Positions 49,214 through 60,813 of a DNA stretch of 64,000 nucleotides are shown in pieces. Both the position numbers and the translations under genes were made by a program. The notes under the pieces were generated by a model that searched no databases, was not told where the DNA came from, and saw only the letters and a list, made by a program, of their open reading frames with translations. Origin of the DNA: Cyanophora paradoxa (Eukaryota > Glaucocystophyceae > Cyanophorales > Cyanophoraceae); assembly GCA_004431415.1 (NCBI GenBank), contig QPMI01000526.1, forward strand, positions 124,001 through 188,000, written 5' to 3'. The first letter of the stretch is position 1; each line of letters opens with the position of its first letter.

Positions 49214-51132
49214 CTATGCAACGGTCATGGATGCGCCGCTGTTGACGGTCACCGAGCCGCCGTGCACGCGCATCTTGGCCGCCGGCTTGAGGCCCAGGCC
49301 CGAGAGCTTGTATATCCTGCGCCCGCCGCGTGAGGCGAGGGCGGGCGGGCGGGCGGGAGGGGCGCGGGGGCCGCCACCTGCTCTCCGTCGTGACGTAGAG
49401 ATCGCCCCGGACGCTGTCGTACGCGAAATCGAGCGGGTGCATGATGCAGGCCGAGGTGCCGACTGCATCGCGTCAGCTTCGGGGGCGCAGGGCCGCCCGG
49501 CCGCAGAGAGCGGGAGCGGGGGCGGGCACCGCCGTCGGTGTCCACGTTGCCAGTGTTGGCACAGCTCGTGACCGTGACGACCTCGTTGGTACGCAGGTTG
49601 ACCGCGCGCACTCGGTGGTTCCAGTACTCGGTGAAGAAGAACCACTCGCCCCCGGGTACGCGCACGACCTCGCCGGACTGGGGGTACAGGGTCAGGCGGG
49701 GGGGGGCGGGCAGGGGTACGCGGACGCACGCGGGGATCTTCTGTCTGGGCGGAGGCGCACGGGCCGTCGTAGTACCCCGTCGCCCCGCCCCTAGGAGGCA
49801 GACAAGGAGTGAGAAGGCGCAGCTCTGGGTACACATGCCCAGAAAGGGGCGCGCACCCGCAAAAGACGCCCGAGAGCTGCGGGGTCGGGACGGACAGGTC
49901 GAGGTAGTAAATCTTCTTCGTTGGGTAGTCCTGCGCGCCGCTGATTAGTCCGGCGGGGACGCTTCGAATCGGGGCGGGCGGCCGCGGACCGTCAGCCAGA
50001 GGCGGTCGAGCGTGCGGTCGTAAAAGAGCCCGCTGTAGTATGCGAACGTGCCAACAAGGGAAGCGAGGGGCTGCCCCGGCGCTGAGTCGGCGGCGAGGGA
50101 TCCGGGGAAATGAAGGCGGGCGGCCGGACCTGGTACGCCCCTGTCGAAGCTGAGACACGGTAAAGCCCGTCGTTCGTCGCCACCCACCTAGCGGCAATAT
50201 TAAATTGCAAGTGGGCGGGTATAACGCCAGAAGGGGGAAGGGAGGGGGTAGGGGCGAGAGGGGTACGCACAGCTCGTTCCTCGAGGTGTCCACCGTGATT
50301 CCATTAATCTGAGTGGCGCCGGTCATTCCAGACACGAGGGTCTGCGACGCGACGTCAACGTCAAGGGAAGCCTTCAGCTTGAAGATGTGCGCGGGATTGG
50401 ATCGGAGGAAGGGCGGACCGTGGGGGCGCCCCCGCGCGGGATCTTCAGGATCGTTGCAGAGCTCTCCAGCGTCACGTAGGCGGTGCACTCGTCGTCCAGG
50501 GCTATGCCGTCCGCCTGATTCGCGCCATACGCGGTGAGGAGGTCGAGAACGACGCTCATCTTGTGTTGCGGGTACGTCGTGAGCTTCTTGAGGGCGCTGA
50601 ACTGGTGCTGCGGGCCAGATCGGGGGTGGGGGCCGGGGAGAGGGGTTGGCTAGGCAGCGGCCGCGGGCTGCGGCGCGGCGCGCGGGCGGCGCGTACCGAG
50701 ATGTAGTACAGACTACGATCGATCCAGCAGAAAGCGACGGACTGCGGGGCGGGTATGAGCATGGTTCAGAGTTTGAGCGATCGATATATCGCGAGCGGCC
50801 GCGGTGATCGAAGAGCGCGTACGTAGACGTTCGGGATGCGCGTGGCCGTCCCTGCGCGCGCGCGCATGCGCCGAATGCGTCAACGCGATCTGTGCTTTCC
50901 CCGCAGCGCTAGCGGCCCGCCGCGAGCTGCGGCGAGTATCATACTCACCAAGGCCCGGTTGATCGAAGGGCAACGCTGAGTCTGAGGAGCCCAGCACGGT
51001 CGTCACTGTGGGCGCTGGAATGTACTGAATCACCTGGGCGAAAACGGCGCGCAGCTGCGAGCCCGCCAGGAGCACGACGAGCAACTGCAAGGTTGCACGC
51101 GTACGCGTACGTCCGCTGCCGCGGGGAAACAT
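49214..51132 (-). CDS. secreted six-bladed beta-propeller (NHL/SMP-30-like) protein
   Basis: ATG at 51,132 gives a signal peptide: MFPRGSGRTRTRATLQ, then the hydrophobic core LLVVLLAGSQLRAVFA, then QVIQYIPAPTV. Successive exons encode propeller-like blades: VAFCWIDRSLYYIS (50,730), ALKKLTTYPQHKMSVV and GANQADGIALDDECTAYVTL (50,590-50,460), MTGATQINGITVDTSRNEL (50,330-50,275), RWVATNDGLYRVSASTGA (50,190), FAYYSGLFYDRTLDRLWLTV (50,050-49,990), DYPTKKIYYLDLSVP (49,920), GGEWFFFTEYWNHRVRAVNL (49,650), MHPLDFAYDSVRGDLYVTTE (49,440), and RIYKLSGLGLK near the stop at 49,214. The repeated G-x-x-x-D...LY pattern is characteristic of NHL/SMP-30-type propellers. A secreted or endomembrane binding or hydrolytic role is inferred; no catalytic residues are assigned. 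The gene sits between the two related minisatellite arrays. Confidence 0.72.
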
Positions 51133-51960
51133 CGCTCCGGCTCGCCGCGACCGGCGCTCACAGCCGCTCGCCGCCTGCGAAGGCTGGCGTCTTCTGCTGG
51201 TTTCGAGCTCACGATGAAGCCAGAGTGACTCCGGTGCTTCCGCCGGAGCTTCGCTGCGTAACCCCAACTGCAAACTTGCAATTGCTTCGGTGACGCACAC
51301 CGTGAAAGCTGGCGCGGCTGGGTGCGCTCAGGGTCGGCTGAACAGCGTAGGCGCGGTGTGCGGGTCTTGGAGGAGCTGAGCTGGTCACGGTGCGAGCTGT
51401 AGCGATCGAGCTGCAGGCCTTTTTTGAGGTACCCGAAAGGCACCATCTTTTTGATGTACCCATGACCACAGCCCGAGTCTGCTGCCCGACTCTGCCCGAG
51501 CCGGCCGCGGAGCGGGCCGGTGCGCGCGCGCGCGCGGCCCAGAACATGCCATATGCATGGCCTGACCAGCCGCGGCCGGAGAGCCGGCCGCGGCGAACCG
51601 GTACCCGCAAACGTTAACGCATATCTAGAATGCATGCGCTAGCTTTCAAAGTTAACCATGCGCGCCACACTGCGGCCGACAGCGGCAAGCGCGGCCACAA
51701 CGGCAGCACGGACCACAGCGGCCGACACACTGCGGCCTTCGTCCGCGGCACACGCAGCACGTGCACGGACCAAGCCCACGGCCAATTTGCAATGAGGCAG
51801 CCGCGCGCTGCCCCTACGGCAGCCGCTAGACCGGCAGCGAGGCACTCGCGGAGGCCGGCATGCGATCTAGATCGAGCGAGAGCGAGGGTCGGCCTCGGGC
51901 GCTACAAAGCCGGCAACAAGCTCATCGGCGCGCGCGACTGCCGGGCCGCGCGGAACGGAC
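51133..51960. other. intergenic region, no recognised gene
   Basis: Holds the presumed promoter of the propeller gene. AT/GC composition is mixed, with ACGCGTACGCGTACG next to the start codon and a TTTTTGAGGTACCCGAAAGG/TTTTTGATGTACCC near-duplication at about 51,420-51,465. The frames here encode no recognisable protein. Confidence 0.35.
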
Positions 51961-52675
51961 GCGTGGCGGCCGCGGGCGGCGCGGCTCGCCGGGCGGGGCG
52001 GAGGCGCGGCGGGCGGCGGCGCGGCGGGCAGCGGCGCGGCGGTCGAGGAGTTCCGAATCAGGCAAGGCGTCGCCCCGGGCATGGTGCGGAACGCCACGTA
52101 GCGCGCGTGGTTTGACACCAGTCTGTACTTACGCTGCTGCATTTGCGGCATGATCGCAGCCAGGGAGTTCCCGCGGGCGAGGCCGCTGGAGACGGGCGCG
52201 TTCAGGAACTCGGTCGGGAGCAGAGGCGAGCCGGAGGCGCGGCGGGCGGCGGCGCGGCTCGCCTGGCGGGGCGGAGGCTCGGCGGGCGGCGGCGCCGCTC
52301 GACGGGCGGGGCCGCCGGGCGGGGCGGAGGCGCGGCGGGCGGCGGCGCGGCTTGCCTGGCGGGGCGGAGGCTTGGCGGGCGGCGGCACGGCTCGCCTAAC
52401 GGGCGGAGGCTTGGCGGGCAGCGGCGCGGCTCGACGGGCGGGGCGGGGCGGAGGCTTGGCGGGCGGCGGCGCGGCTCGACGGGCGCGGCGGAGGCGCGGC
52501 GGGCTGCGGTGCGGCTCGCCGGGCGAGCCAGAGGCGCGGCGGGCGGCGGCGCGGCTCGCCACTGGGGCCTGGCGGGGCGGCTTGCGAAGGCGTGGCGGGC
52601 GGCGGCGCGGCTCGCCAGGCTGTGCTTAGGCGCGGCAGGCGGGGATGCAGCGTGCAGGGCTTTACATTTTTAATC
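51960..52675 (+). repeat. minisatellite array 2 with an embedded unique block
   Basis: Same unit family and same terminal tail as array 1 (48.6-49.07 kb), but larger. Between about 52,035 and 52,230 a non-repetitive block interrupts it. On the minus strand this block reads LLPTEFLNAPVSSGLARGNS and MQQRKYRLVSNHARYVAF, which looks protein-like but is unrecognised. The block may be a captured gene fragment. Confidence 0.8.
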
Positions 52676-53051
52676 TATTCTGTGCGGCCTTTAATTTCCA
52701 TTTCGCGCTGCTTCGACTTCTGCGAGCGTTGGCTGCAGATCTAGATGCTGTCTCTATTATTTAGACCCCACCTTGCACATCCTGAGACGAGCGGGGGGCG
52801 AGCACGAGTCGAAGACCTAGTACTATGATAGTCGAGACTTGCCCCTCGCGATCGGGCCTTACAATAAGTTCAAACGGCTGCCATTGCCAATATTTATTAG
52901 CGAGCAGCTGAGCGCTCCCTCCGTATACGGCCCGATAGCTGGCCGGGCGTTAACGTTGGCCTGCGGATCCGAGGCTTGGCGTTAACGTTAACGGGGCTCG
53001 AGCTCGCTGAGCCGCCGGGTCCGCCCCGAGCAGAATGCCCCGATGCACTAT
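52676..53051. other. intergenic, no gene seen
   Basis: AT-richer sequence with GTTAACGTTAACG repeats near 52,980. It lies immediately downstream of the minus-strand F-box/LRR gene and probably includes its 3' untranslated region. Confidence 0.4.
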
Positions 53052-54864
53052 TCATCCGAGAGAGACTTTGACGCCGCGGGCGACGAGGAGCTGCTGCACG
53101 ACGGCGCGGGCCTGCGCGCGGGCGGGCGGGCGGCGAGCGCTCATTCAGGCCAGGAAAGAGGGGGGGGGGGGGGGGGGGGGAGGCGGACCTGGGGGTCCCA
53201 CGGGACGGGGCATTTGCCGACGGAGAGGAAGGAGAGGGCGCGGGGCGGGCGGAGGGCGAGGATGGCGGCGGTGGGCGGGGGCAGCCCCACGAGGCTGACG
53301 CTCCCGCAGCTCTCCGGCAGGTGCTGGAGCAGTGCGGCCGCGTCGGCGGGGTGCACGTGCTCCAGGATGATGGACGTGAGCCCGGAGGATCGGAGGGCGG
53401 CGAGCTGCGCGGCGCTCGGCCGCTGCTGCTCCTCGAGCTTCTGGAGGGAGAGGTGGCGCAGGGCGGGGCAGTGGGCGAGGGCGCCCGCGGCAAAGGCGAG
53501 GGGCCAGGCGCCCAGCGCCGGGTCGGCGATCTCCACAACGAGGTGGCGCAGGCGGGGCAGGTCGCCGGCGGCGGGCGGGGCGAGGGGCGGGCGCGGGCGC
53601 CCCCCCTCCTCCTTCCTCGTCGTGGCGAGGAGCTTGAGGAGCTCGAGGGCGGGCAGGCGGAGGCGGCCCGTCAGAGCCGCCTCGTCGAACGCGAGCCTGT
53701 GCACGCTAGTCGCGCGGGGCGCCGCGGAGAACTCCGACGCGTCGCACTCCATGAGCGAGACGTGCAGCTCCAGCGGCTGCTGCTGAGGTGCTGCTGCGGG
53801 GCCGGCAGCGGGAGCGGCGGCGGCGGGGAGGAGGAAGGGGTCCCCAGAATGGCCGCCCAGGCGCCGGCCTCGGGGGGCAGGCCGTCCAGGTAGAGAGCCT
53901 TCAGGAGCGGGTTCGCCCGCACCGCCGCCCCCGCCGCCTCCGCCACGCCCGCCGCCTCGCGGGGCGCCGCAATCTGCTCAGATCAGCTCGGCTCAGATCG
54001 ATTGGATCAGATCAAATCAGATTCGGACCTTCAGCATGCGGAGGTTGGTGCAGCGGGCCGCGGCGCGGAGATCCGCGTTCGTGGGTGTATTGTAGAGGAG
54101 GTCTGCGGGGCGCGGGGTGAGCGCAAGGGGGAGGGGGGAGAGGGGGGGGGGGGGCGCACGCGGAGGGACGAGGGATCGGGGAGGGCCTCGAGCAGCGGGG
54201 CGTGAGGCAGGTCGCCCGAGCCCGAGAAGCAGCGGAGGCCCGAGAGCGAGCCGAGGCGGGGCTCCAGGCCGCGCCAGAGGCGAGTGAGGCGCGACTTGAC
54301 GGTGCGAGCGGCCCGCGGGTCCCGGCAGCAGTGCTCGCAGCTGCACGGGAGCCGCAGGTCGACGACGAGGCCCGCGGGCCCGCCGGCAGCGCGCACGACG
54401 TCGCGCGTCCGCCTGCAGACGCGGCTGAGGGATGCCAGGCGGCGAAGGTCCTCGGGCTGCGTCAGCGGCTGGGTGCAGGCCTCCCGCAGGATCCTCAGCA
54501 CGAGGGCGTCCTCCGCGGCCGCGAGAAACTTCTCCGCGGGCGAGGGCAGCGCCGCCGAGGATGTTCCCGCGTCGGATGCTGCAGCTGCGGCCGGCTTTGG
54601 GCGGTTTGGCTTCGCTGTTGCGCCGGCGCCGGCGCCGCTGCCCCGGGAGCCGGAGCCGCCGACGTTGGGTCCTCCGCCGAACACCATCTGGAAGCGGTCC
54701 TGCGGGTCCACGTCCTGCAGCCCGTGCATCTCCGGGAACATCATGGCCATGATTTGATCCACTGAACGCGCGCGTACGTGCTGGTCAGCGATGTCCATGC
54801 GATAACAAGTAACTCGGAGCGCACTGTTCGGATTCGCAGCGATGCTCGATCGGCCTCCCCCCAT
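53052..54864 (-). CDS. F-box/leucine-rich-repeat-like protein
   Basis: ATG at 54,864 (MGGGRSSIAANPNSALRVTC); an internal Met at MDIADQHVRAR is an alternative. After an Ala/Pro/Gly linker, EDALVLRILREA and DLRRLASLSRVCRRTRDVVR (about 54,510-54,390) resemble an F-box helical module, which would bind SKP1 in ubiquitin ligases. Leucine-rich repeats follow: LGSLSGLRCFSGSGDLPHA (54,220), RAAARCTNLRMLKV (54,040), NPLLKALYLDGLPPEAGAWA (53,900), CPALRHLSLQKLEEQQRPSA (53,440), SCGSVSLVGLPPPTAAIL (53,290). The last exon reads AVVQQLLVARGVKVSLG, stop at 53,052. Substrate-receptor function is inferred from architecture only. The F-box match is weak; the LRR part is more secure. Confidence 0.6.
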
Positions 54865-55717
54865 TACAGCGCTCAGCCTGCGCGAGCACACGCTCGAGCC
54901 GTGTTGGGGAGCTCGAGGCGGGCCCAAGTGCACCTTCGAGCGACGTCGTTTAAATTTGGGTCCATCGCGAAATCACGTCGAGGAGAGCTGCTTCCGAGGC
55001 GGAGGGCCCTACGGGCGGTTAACCGGTTGTCTGGTCGATGGTGCAGACGCAGGGCCAAGGAGCACCGGTTCCTGCGCCCCGCCTCAACGTGAGATGGGAG
55101 CGCGAGCAGCGGACAGCGCAACGCCGGCGAACCGCGGCGTCGCGTAACCGCAGCGGATGCAGCTTCGGGGGCGGAGAGTCGAGGGATGCGCGCTGGTCCC
55201 GATTTCGCTGCGCGCTGCGTCGCTCGCCGCCCTTCTCGCTTCGCGCAAGCCTCAAATCGCTGGCCGCCGCCGGGCTGCTGAGATCGAGTACTAGTTCTAG
55301 CCTATATAGCTAGTAGTGGGCCGCACCTCTACCCGGGACAGACTTCGCCCCCCGGTGGCCCAGTGGAGCAGCTAGCTATAGCTAGCGCTATAGCGCTGCT
55401 CACGCGTGCCGCAGTGCGGATTCCCGCCGCGGCCCGCCGTCACGGCGTGCGCGCCGATACGATATCCCCCCAGACGCGCCGGTGGAGACCTGCGTTCATG
55501 CCTGCCCGGCCCGTCCGATGGTCGACGTCGTATACGTACTGCGGTACGTCCCCGTCCCCGCCGCCGGCCTCCTAGGCCTCCTCCTCTTCGGGCCATGCGG
55601 GCCATGCGGGGAAGTGTTGTCGCTGACATGTATTAGCGATTCGACGACCGTCGGACATCGCACGCGCACGCGTCGCAGCGCGGCGGGCGGGCGGGAGAGC
55701 CGATCGAGGGCGGCCGC
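54865..55717. other. intergenic region, no recognised gene
   Basis: Divergent from the F-box/LRR start on the left and downstream of THOC5 on the right. Contains CTAGCTATAGCTAGCGCTAT palindromic runs at about 55,370-55,395. Open frames show no family signature. Confidence 0.35.
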
Positions 55718-58700
55718 CTAGCGCCGCTGGTCGAAGAGGCGCGTGCCCTCGTCGAAGGCGAAAGGTCGCCTGCGGTCCCGCCCCCGCGCCTCCCGCACGA
55801 ACCAGCGCCCCGCGAGAGCCGCCGCGGAGCCCGCCGGCCCGCCGAGGACGCCCGTGCCGCCCGCGGCGCTCCCCACGCCGGCCTGGCGGCCCGGCGGGGC
55901 CTGCTCCGACTCGGCGTAGATGTCGAGGCAACCCTGCGGGCGGAGCGGATCAAATTCGAGCGCTAGCCGCGAACGGGCCCGGGCCGGATTCGAACCAGGA
56001 GGCGCTTCATCTGGAACGAGAGGAGGTACGCCTCGGCACCGGGGGGTACGAGCTCGTGCACGTACACGTTCACCTCCAGCTCGATCGCCTGCGCCCGAAA
56101 CTGAGCTCACGAGTGGCGTACCCCGGCTGAAAACAATTAACGTACCCGGGCGACGTTCTCGGAGCCGGGGAGCGGGGCGCCCGGGGCGGGGGAGGCGGCT
56201 CGGGGCGCGGCGCCGCCCGTCCGCGTGATCGACAGGACCGTGAAGCGGGGCGGGCGGAGGGGGTACTCGGCCGTGACCTCCACCGTCGCCTCCATGGCCA
56301 CTGGCGGGGGGGGGGGGGGGGGGGGACGGGTTGAGCCGGAGCCGGGGAGGGTACGCGATTCGGGGAGGATGAGAAGAGGGGGGTACCGCCGTCGGGACGC
56401 TTGGCGAGGGCGCGGAAGGAGCGGGCGCCGTGGCGGAGCCAAGCGGCGTCGGCGGGCGCTCCCGCGCCCGTCGAATCGACGTCCATCGCCTGCGCGGGCT
56501 CGCAAAAGGGGGGGGGAGGGGAAGGGAGGGGGGGTAGAGGCGCGCACGTCGGCTCCGCCGCTGCGGCGCGGCGCGGTGGCGACGAGCTGGCCCCTGCCAG
56601 AGACTCAGCGATACGAAAGCAAGCAAGCCAAGGCGCCTAATGAAAGTGGAGCGAAATAAAGCGAGTGTCTTCTATGTAAAAGGGCGCGGCGCACTTGGGA
56701 AGCTCGGCGAAGAGGGCGATGCGTGCCGACTCCGGCACGGCGGCGGCCGGCGCGGCCGCGAAGCCCAGGCCCGGCGGGAGGTGCACGTCGCCCTTGCCTG
56801 CGCCCCCCGCGTGAGGGAGGCCGCGGGCACGGGGCCGGCCGGCGGGGGGCGGGGCGGGGTGCCGATGGGGCAGCGAGGAGGGGCTGGAGGGCCGGTCGGA
56901 GCGCTGGAAACCCATTTCTAGAACGAGCGCTTAGAGCTCAAGAGCTAGGCGCAGCCGGTCCCTCCTCCTTCGGTCCCATAGCGAACTTGAAGTTTAGCTA
57001 GTATGAGAAGAGTAGATCAAAGAATGTAGTGGAGGAGCTTGAAGTTCCGAAAGCTCGACCGACTCTAAGATTCTGACTGGTTTCCCAGTTCATTTACTAT
57101 GAGATTCCGCTCCGTTTCCTAGTTCATTTCATTTAGGCTCCCCGGCGCACCCAGGAAGTCGAGGAGTCCGGAGAGGACCGACCGGCCCCGCAGGCGGCTC
57201 CGGATCGCCTGCGTGCGGGCGGGGGGTACGGGGTTCAGAGGGGGGTACGCTTCCCTCTTTTTTTTACTTCTGCGCGGCATTCGCGTACCTGGACCACCGT
57301 GCGGATGCGCTGGTGCTCGGGTGACACGATGTCGGCGGCGGGCGGGGCCGGCGCCCCTGCGTCCCCGTCCCACGCGCCCCTGCCGCCGGGCCGTCGGAAG
57401 GGGGAAGAAAGTAGGGGGGAGGGGGGGGGGGAGTACGGGCGCACTGGGGGAACTCCGGGAGGAAGGAGAGGCCGGCGGCCCACTGGGCCCACTTGAAGGG
57501 GCGCCCAGGGTACCCCGCGGCGAACTTGAATCGGCCCGCCCTGTACCCCGCCGACCGACCCGTCAGCTGCGACCGGGGGAGGGGAGCTAGGTACGGGGGG
57601 GGGTACGGGGCGCGCGCCCGCCGGCGGTGTGGTGGTTGGCGGGGTTGGGCGTCTCCTCGCCCGTGTCGTCCGGGAAGAGATTCGCCAGCAGGGAGGCAGC
57701 GCTGCGCGGGGCCCGCAGGTTAGGAAGAGGGCCCGCAGGTTAGAAAGAGGGCACTATCTTTCTTAAGAAGGCTCGATCGCCAGCAGCTTTAAGAAAACTA
57801 CGGCTACAAAGGTCTTTATTGTGTTTCTTAAAGCGTTATACTCTTAGCACGCACGATTCGACGGCACCCCCGGAGGAGCCGCCCCCGACGAGAGCGGCGG
57901 CCGCGGCGCCCGGCATGAGCGCGCCCAGTCCTGAGCTGCCGCCGGCGGCCCCGGGGGCAGGCGACGCGGCCCCCTCGCCCGGCGCCGACGAGGACGGCCG
58001 CGCCTCGTCCTTGGCCTGAAAAGAGGCGTCGGAGGGGGGCGAGCAAGCACGCGGGGGTAGAGATTTAGACGGGGGGTACTACCTTCTCGGTGGCGACCGT
58101 GACGACGTTGAGCTTGGGGAGGTACTCGAATCGGAGGGCGATCGGGCGCGGGAACTTCGAGCGGGACTTGCCTGCGGCGAAAGTGGGCCCGGGGGGTACG
58201 GGAAGAGGAGGATGCATGCAAAGGGGGGTACCGTCCTCGCGGATCTCGAGCACGACGGAGAGCGGGTGAGGCTTGTAGAGGCCGCCCGGTGTGGCGGGCG
58301 GAGGAGGCCCCGCGGCCTGCGGCACGGGCGACGAGGCGCGCGCGCGGGCGGCGGCGCCGCCGGCGGGCGCCGCGCCCCCGTCCGCGTCCATCGCATCCTC
58401 CTCCTTCACCGTCTGCGGCGGCAAACCGTAAGAGGAGCTCGAGGATTAAGATGAGGAGGCGGCGCACGGCTGCGCCGTCAGACTTTCGGGATCGCCGGCG
58501 GCCCGCCCCTTCGTCGTCGTCATCGACCGCGCCTTCCTCGGCGGGGGCGGCGGCCGCCGCCGCGGTCGAGGCGGCGGCGGCGGCCGCCGCCGCCGCCGCG
58601 GCGAGGCCGGCGGCGCTCGAGGCCTCCTCCTCCTCCGCCGCGCGCGCCGCCCACTCCTTCGCGTCCCGCGAGCTGCCGGAGATAGACACCTCCACGAATT

Positions 58701-59883
58701 GATCTGCGGCGCCGCTTAGCTTAGCTCCGAATTGATCTGCGGCGCCGCCCCGCCCCGCCCAGCGCCGCCCCGCCCCGCCGCACCGAACGCTTCTTTGTAG
58801 GCCGTGAGCTGAGAGAAAAGCACGTAGAGAGGGGCCGGGAGCAGCATCGCGGTGGAGTGCGCCTTGCGCTGCTTCGTCTTGTTGTACCCCAGGTACTGCT
58901 GCAGCGGCTCGGTGCCCTTGAGCACGTCCTTCAGCTGCGACTTGAGCCCCTCGAAGAACTTCTTGCGGTCCTGGTTGGACGTCGCCATAAGCTTTTTGCG
59001 GCCCCGCAGCTCCTTCAGCTTGTCCTCTAGCCTGCGCGCCGCGCGGAGGTGAGCGGCGCGCGCCGCGGATTCGAACGCGGAGCGCCAGCGTACTCCTTGC
59101 GCTGGTGGAGCTCGTAGGCGAGGCGGGCGAGGATCAATTTGTGCTCCCGCTCGCGCTCGTCGGCGAACGCGGTTGCTCGCTGCTCCGCGGGGAGCCGCGC
59201 CAAGTCCGACTCGCTCGGCCGCTGCGGGAGCTGCAGGCCTTGCCGGAAGCTCTCCGCCGCCGGGTCCGCGAGGAACTCCGCCTCGCTGATCCAGACCTTC
59301 TCGACGCTCTCGAACTCGCGCGGCCTGCCGCCCGGTCGCCTGGCGCGTGCACGCAAGGCGGCGGCGACGAGGGGCGCACCGGTAGTCCCGGCAGCGCTGG
59401 ATCTCCTTCATGAAATGGTTCTTTTCGTACAGCAGGTTCTGTAGCTGGAGATTGCACGCGTCCAGCTCCTTCCGCCGCTCCGCGTTGTGCAGCTTGGCAG
59501 CCTCGGCGGCAAGCTGGGCTGCTCCCGCGCGGCGCGGTCAGCCCGGGCGCCCGCGGCCCGGCCATTCGAACCGCGTACGGACCGTCGCGGTTCTGCTGCT
59601 TGAGGTCCACGAACATCATCGAAATGGAGAGCATGAGCTTCTTCACGTCCTCGCTGACAGCCGCGGGCTTCTGCGGGGCGAGGACGCGATATCAATCCAA
59701 CCGCACGTGCGAATGAGTCGCCCGGATGCGTACCTCGGCCGTCCCGTCGCCGATCCGCTTCTTAGCATCCATAAGCCGGCCCAGCGCCGCGCGGATCGCG
59801 TCGCACGTAGCATGGAGCTCGACTACCGTCTCCACCTTCCTCCTCTTCCCTCCGCTGTCGATGTCCATCGCACTCGCCGACAT
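55718..59883 (-). CDS. THOC5: THO complex subunit 5
   Basis: THOC5 belongs to the THO/TREX complex, which couples transcription to mRNA export. The ATG at 59,883 gives MSASAMDIDSGGKRRK followed by LHATCDAIRAALGRLMDAKK. Next come VKKLMLSISMMFVDLKQQNR (59,640) and the family signature LQNLLYEKNHFMKEIQRCRD (59,400). Then come VWISEAEFLADPAAESFRQ (59,290), REREHKLILARLAYELHQRK (59,140) and LKELRGRKKLMATSNQDRKK with FFEGLKSQLKDVLKG (58,930-59,030). A poly-Ala/acidic insert lies at 58.5-58.65 kb. Then follow YKPHPLSVVLEIRED (58,240), KFPRPIALRFEYLPKLNVVT (58,110), VTAEYPLRPPRFTVLSI (56,250) and AQAIELEVNVYVHELVP (56,070). Stop at 55,718. Coiled-coil N-terminal and beta-rich C-terminal parts match the family layout. 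Exons between 56.6 and 57.7 kb are less clearly assigned. Confidence 0.85.
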
Positions 59884-59999
59884 CGCTCCGGACGACGGTA
59901 TCCCCCAAACGCGAGTCCAAGAAGTCCAAGCCGAGCGAACTAGACATCTAGCAATCTCCGGCTCGTTTGAAGCATACAGAGCGTCGCGCCACGTGGGGC

Positions 60000-60720
60000 A
60001 TGGCCTCGCCGCTGCCGCCAGCGAGCGGGTCGGCGAGCGGGCCGGCAAAGTCCGAGCGGGCGGCGCGGCTCGAGGAGGAGTTCCTCAGGCGGCTCGACCG
60101 CGACATAGCGACGCTGCAGGAGAGCTTCATGGGCATCGTGCGGGCCGCCAAGGTGCGGCAGTGCTCGCTTCGCGGTCGTGCAGCCCTGACTGGCCCGCCG
60201 CGGCGCTCGCGCAGATCGAGGAGAAGGACCAGGTGCAAAGGCAGAAGTTCGAGATCGACGTGCGCGCTCAGAGCATGGTCCGCGCCCGTCCCGCGCCCGC
60301 GCACCCGGGCCGCGCTCGACCCGTCTGCAGGTCTTCGCGGGCCAGTCGCTCAGCAAGCTGATCTCGGAGCTGCGAGAATCGGCCCTCAAGCACGACTTCG
60401 CGCGGCTAAACCGCCAGGTCGACGCCCAGGTCAGCCCCCGAGCCGCCCAGCTCCTCCCGGCGACTATCCCAAATCAAATTCCGGCGCACGTACAGGAAGC
60501 GCGGTTCGCGGAGCAGCGGGAGCTGATCGAGTCGCGGATGGAGGAACTCGCGCAAGGCGTCGACTCGGCGCTGCACGAGCTTGAGGCGCACTACAACGCC
60601 TCCAGGCACCGGGTCGAGGAGGACCCGCTCTCCGGGGGTACCGGCAGCTTTGGCGGCTTCGGCTCGGGGGCAGGCGCGGGGCAGGGCCAGGACAGGCTCG
60701 AGGGCGCCGGGGGCACGTAG
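60000..60720 (+). CDS. MED22: Mediator complex subunit 22
   Basis: MED22 (Surf5) is a head-module subunit of Mediator, the bridge between activators and RNA polymerase II. The start at 60,000 reads MASPLPPASGSASG. Helical segments follow: RRLDRDIATLQESFMGIVRA (60,091), EEKDQVQRQKFEIDVRAQSM (60,219), VFAGQSLSKLISELRESALK and HDFARLNRQVDAQ (60,334-60,430). A last exon (about 60,490-60,720) has EQRELIESRMEELAQGVDSA and ends in Gly-rich sequence. FEIDVRAQSMVFAGQSLSKL is the conserved heart of the family. Exons join at plausible CAG acceptors. The start codon lies 116 bp from that of the divergent THOC5 gene, and the 3' end is 93 bp from that of NUP54. Confidence 0.85.
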
Positions 60721-60813
60721 GCGAGTTCTCCGCGCCCTCTGTAGAATGAATGAAAGGACTCGCGTTCGACACGGGGCGGGGCGATTCCCTACGGCCGCTC
60801 CCTACGGCCCCGC

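Noticed and set aside
51867-52562. Minus-strand Ala/Pro/Arg repeat protein spanning minisatellite array 2
   Set aside because: Mostly repeat-derived. Only the central block of about 195 bp looks protein-like, and it is too short and unrecognised to call a gene.
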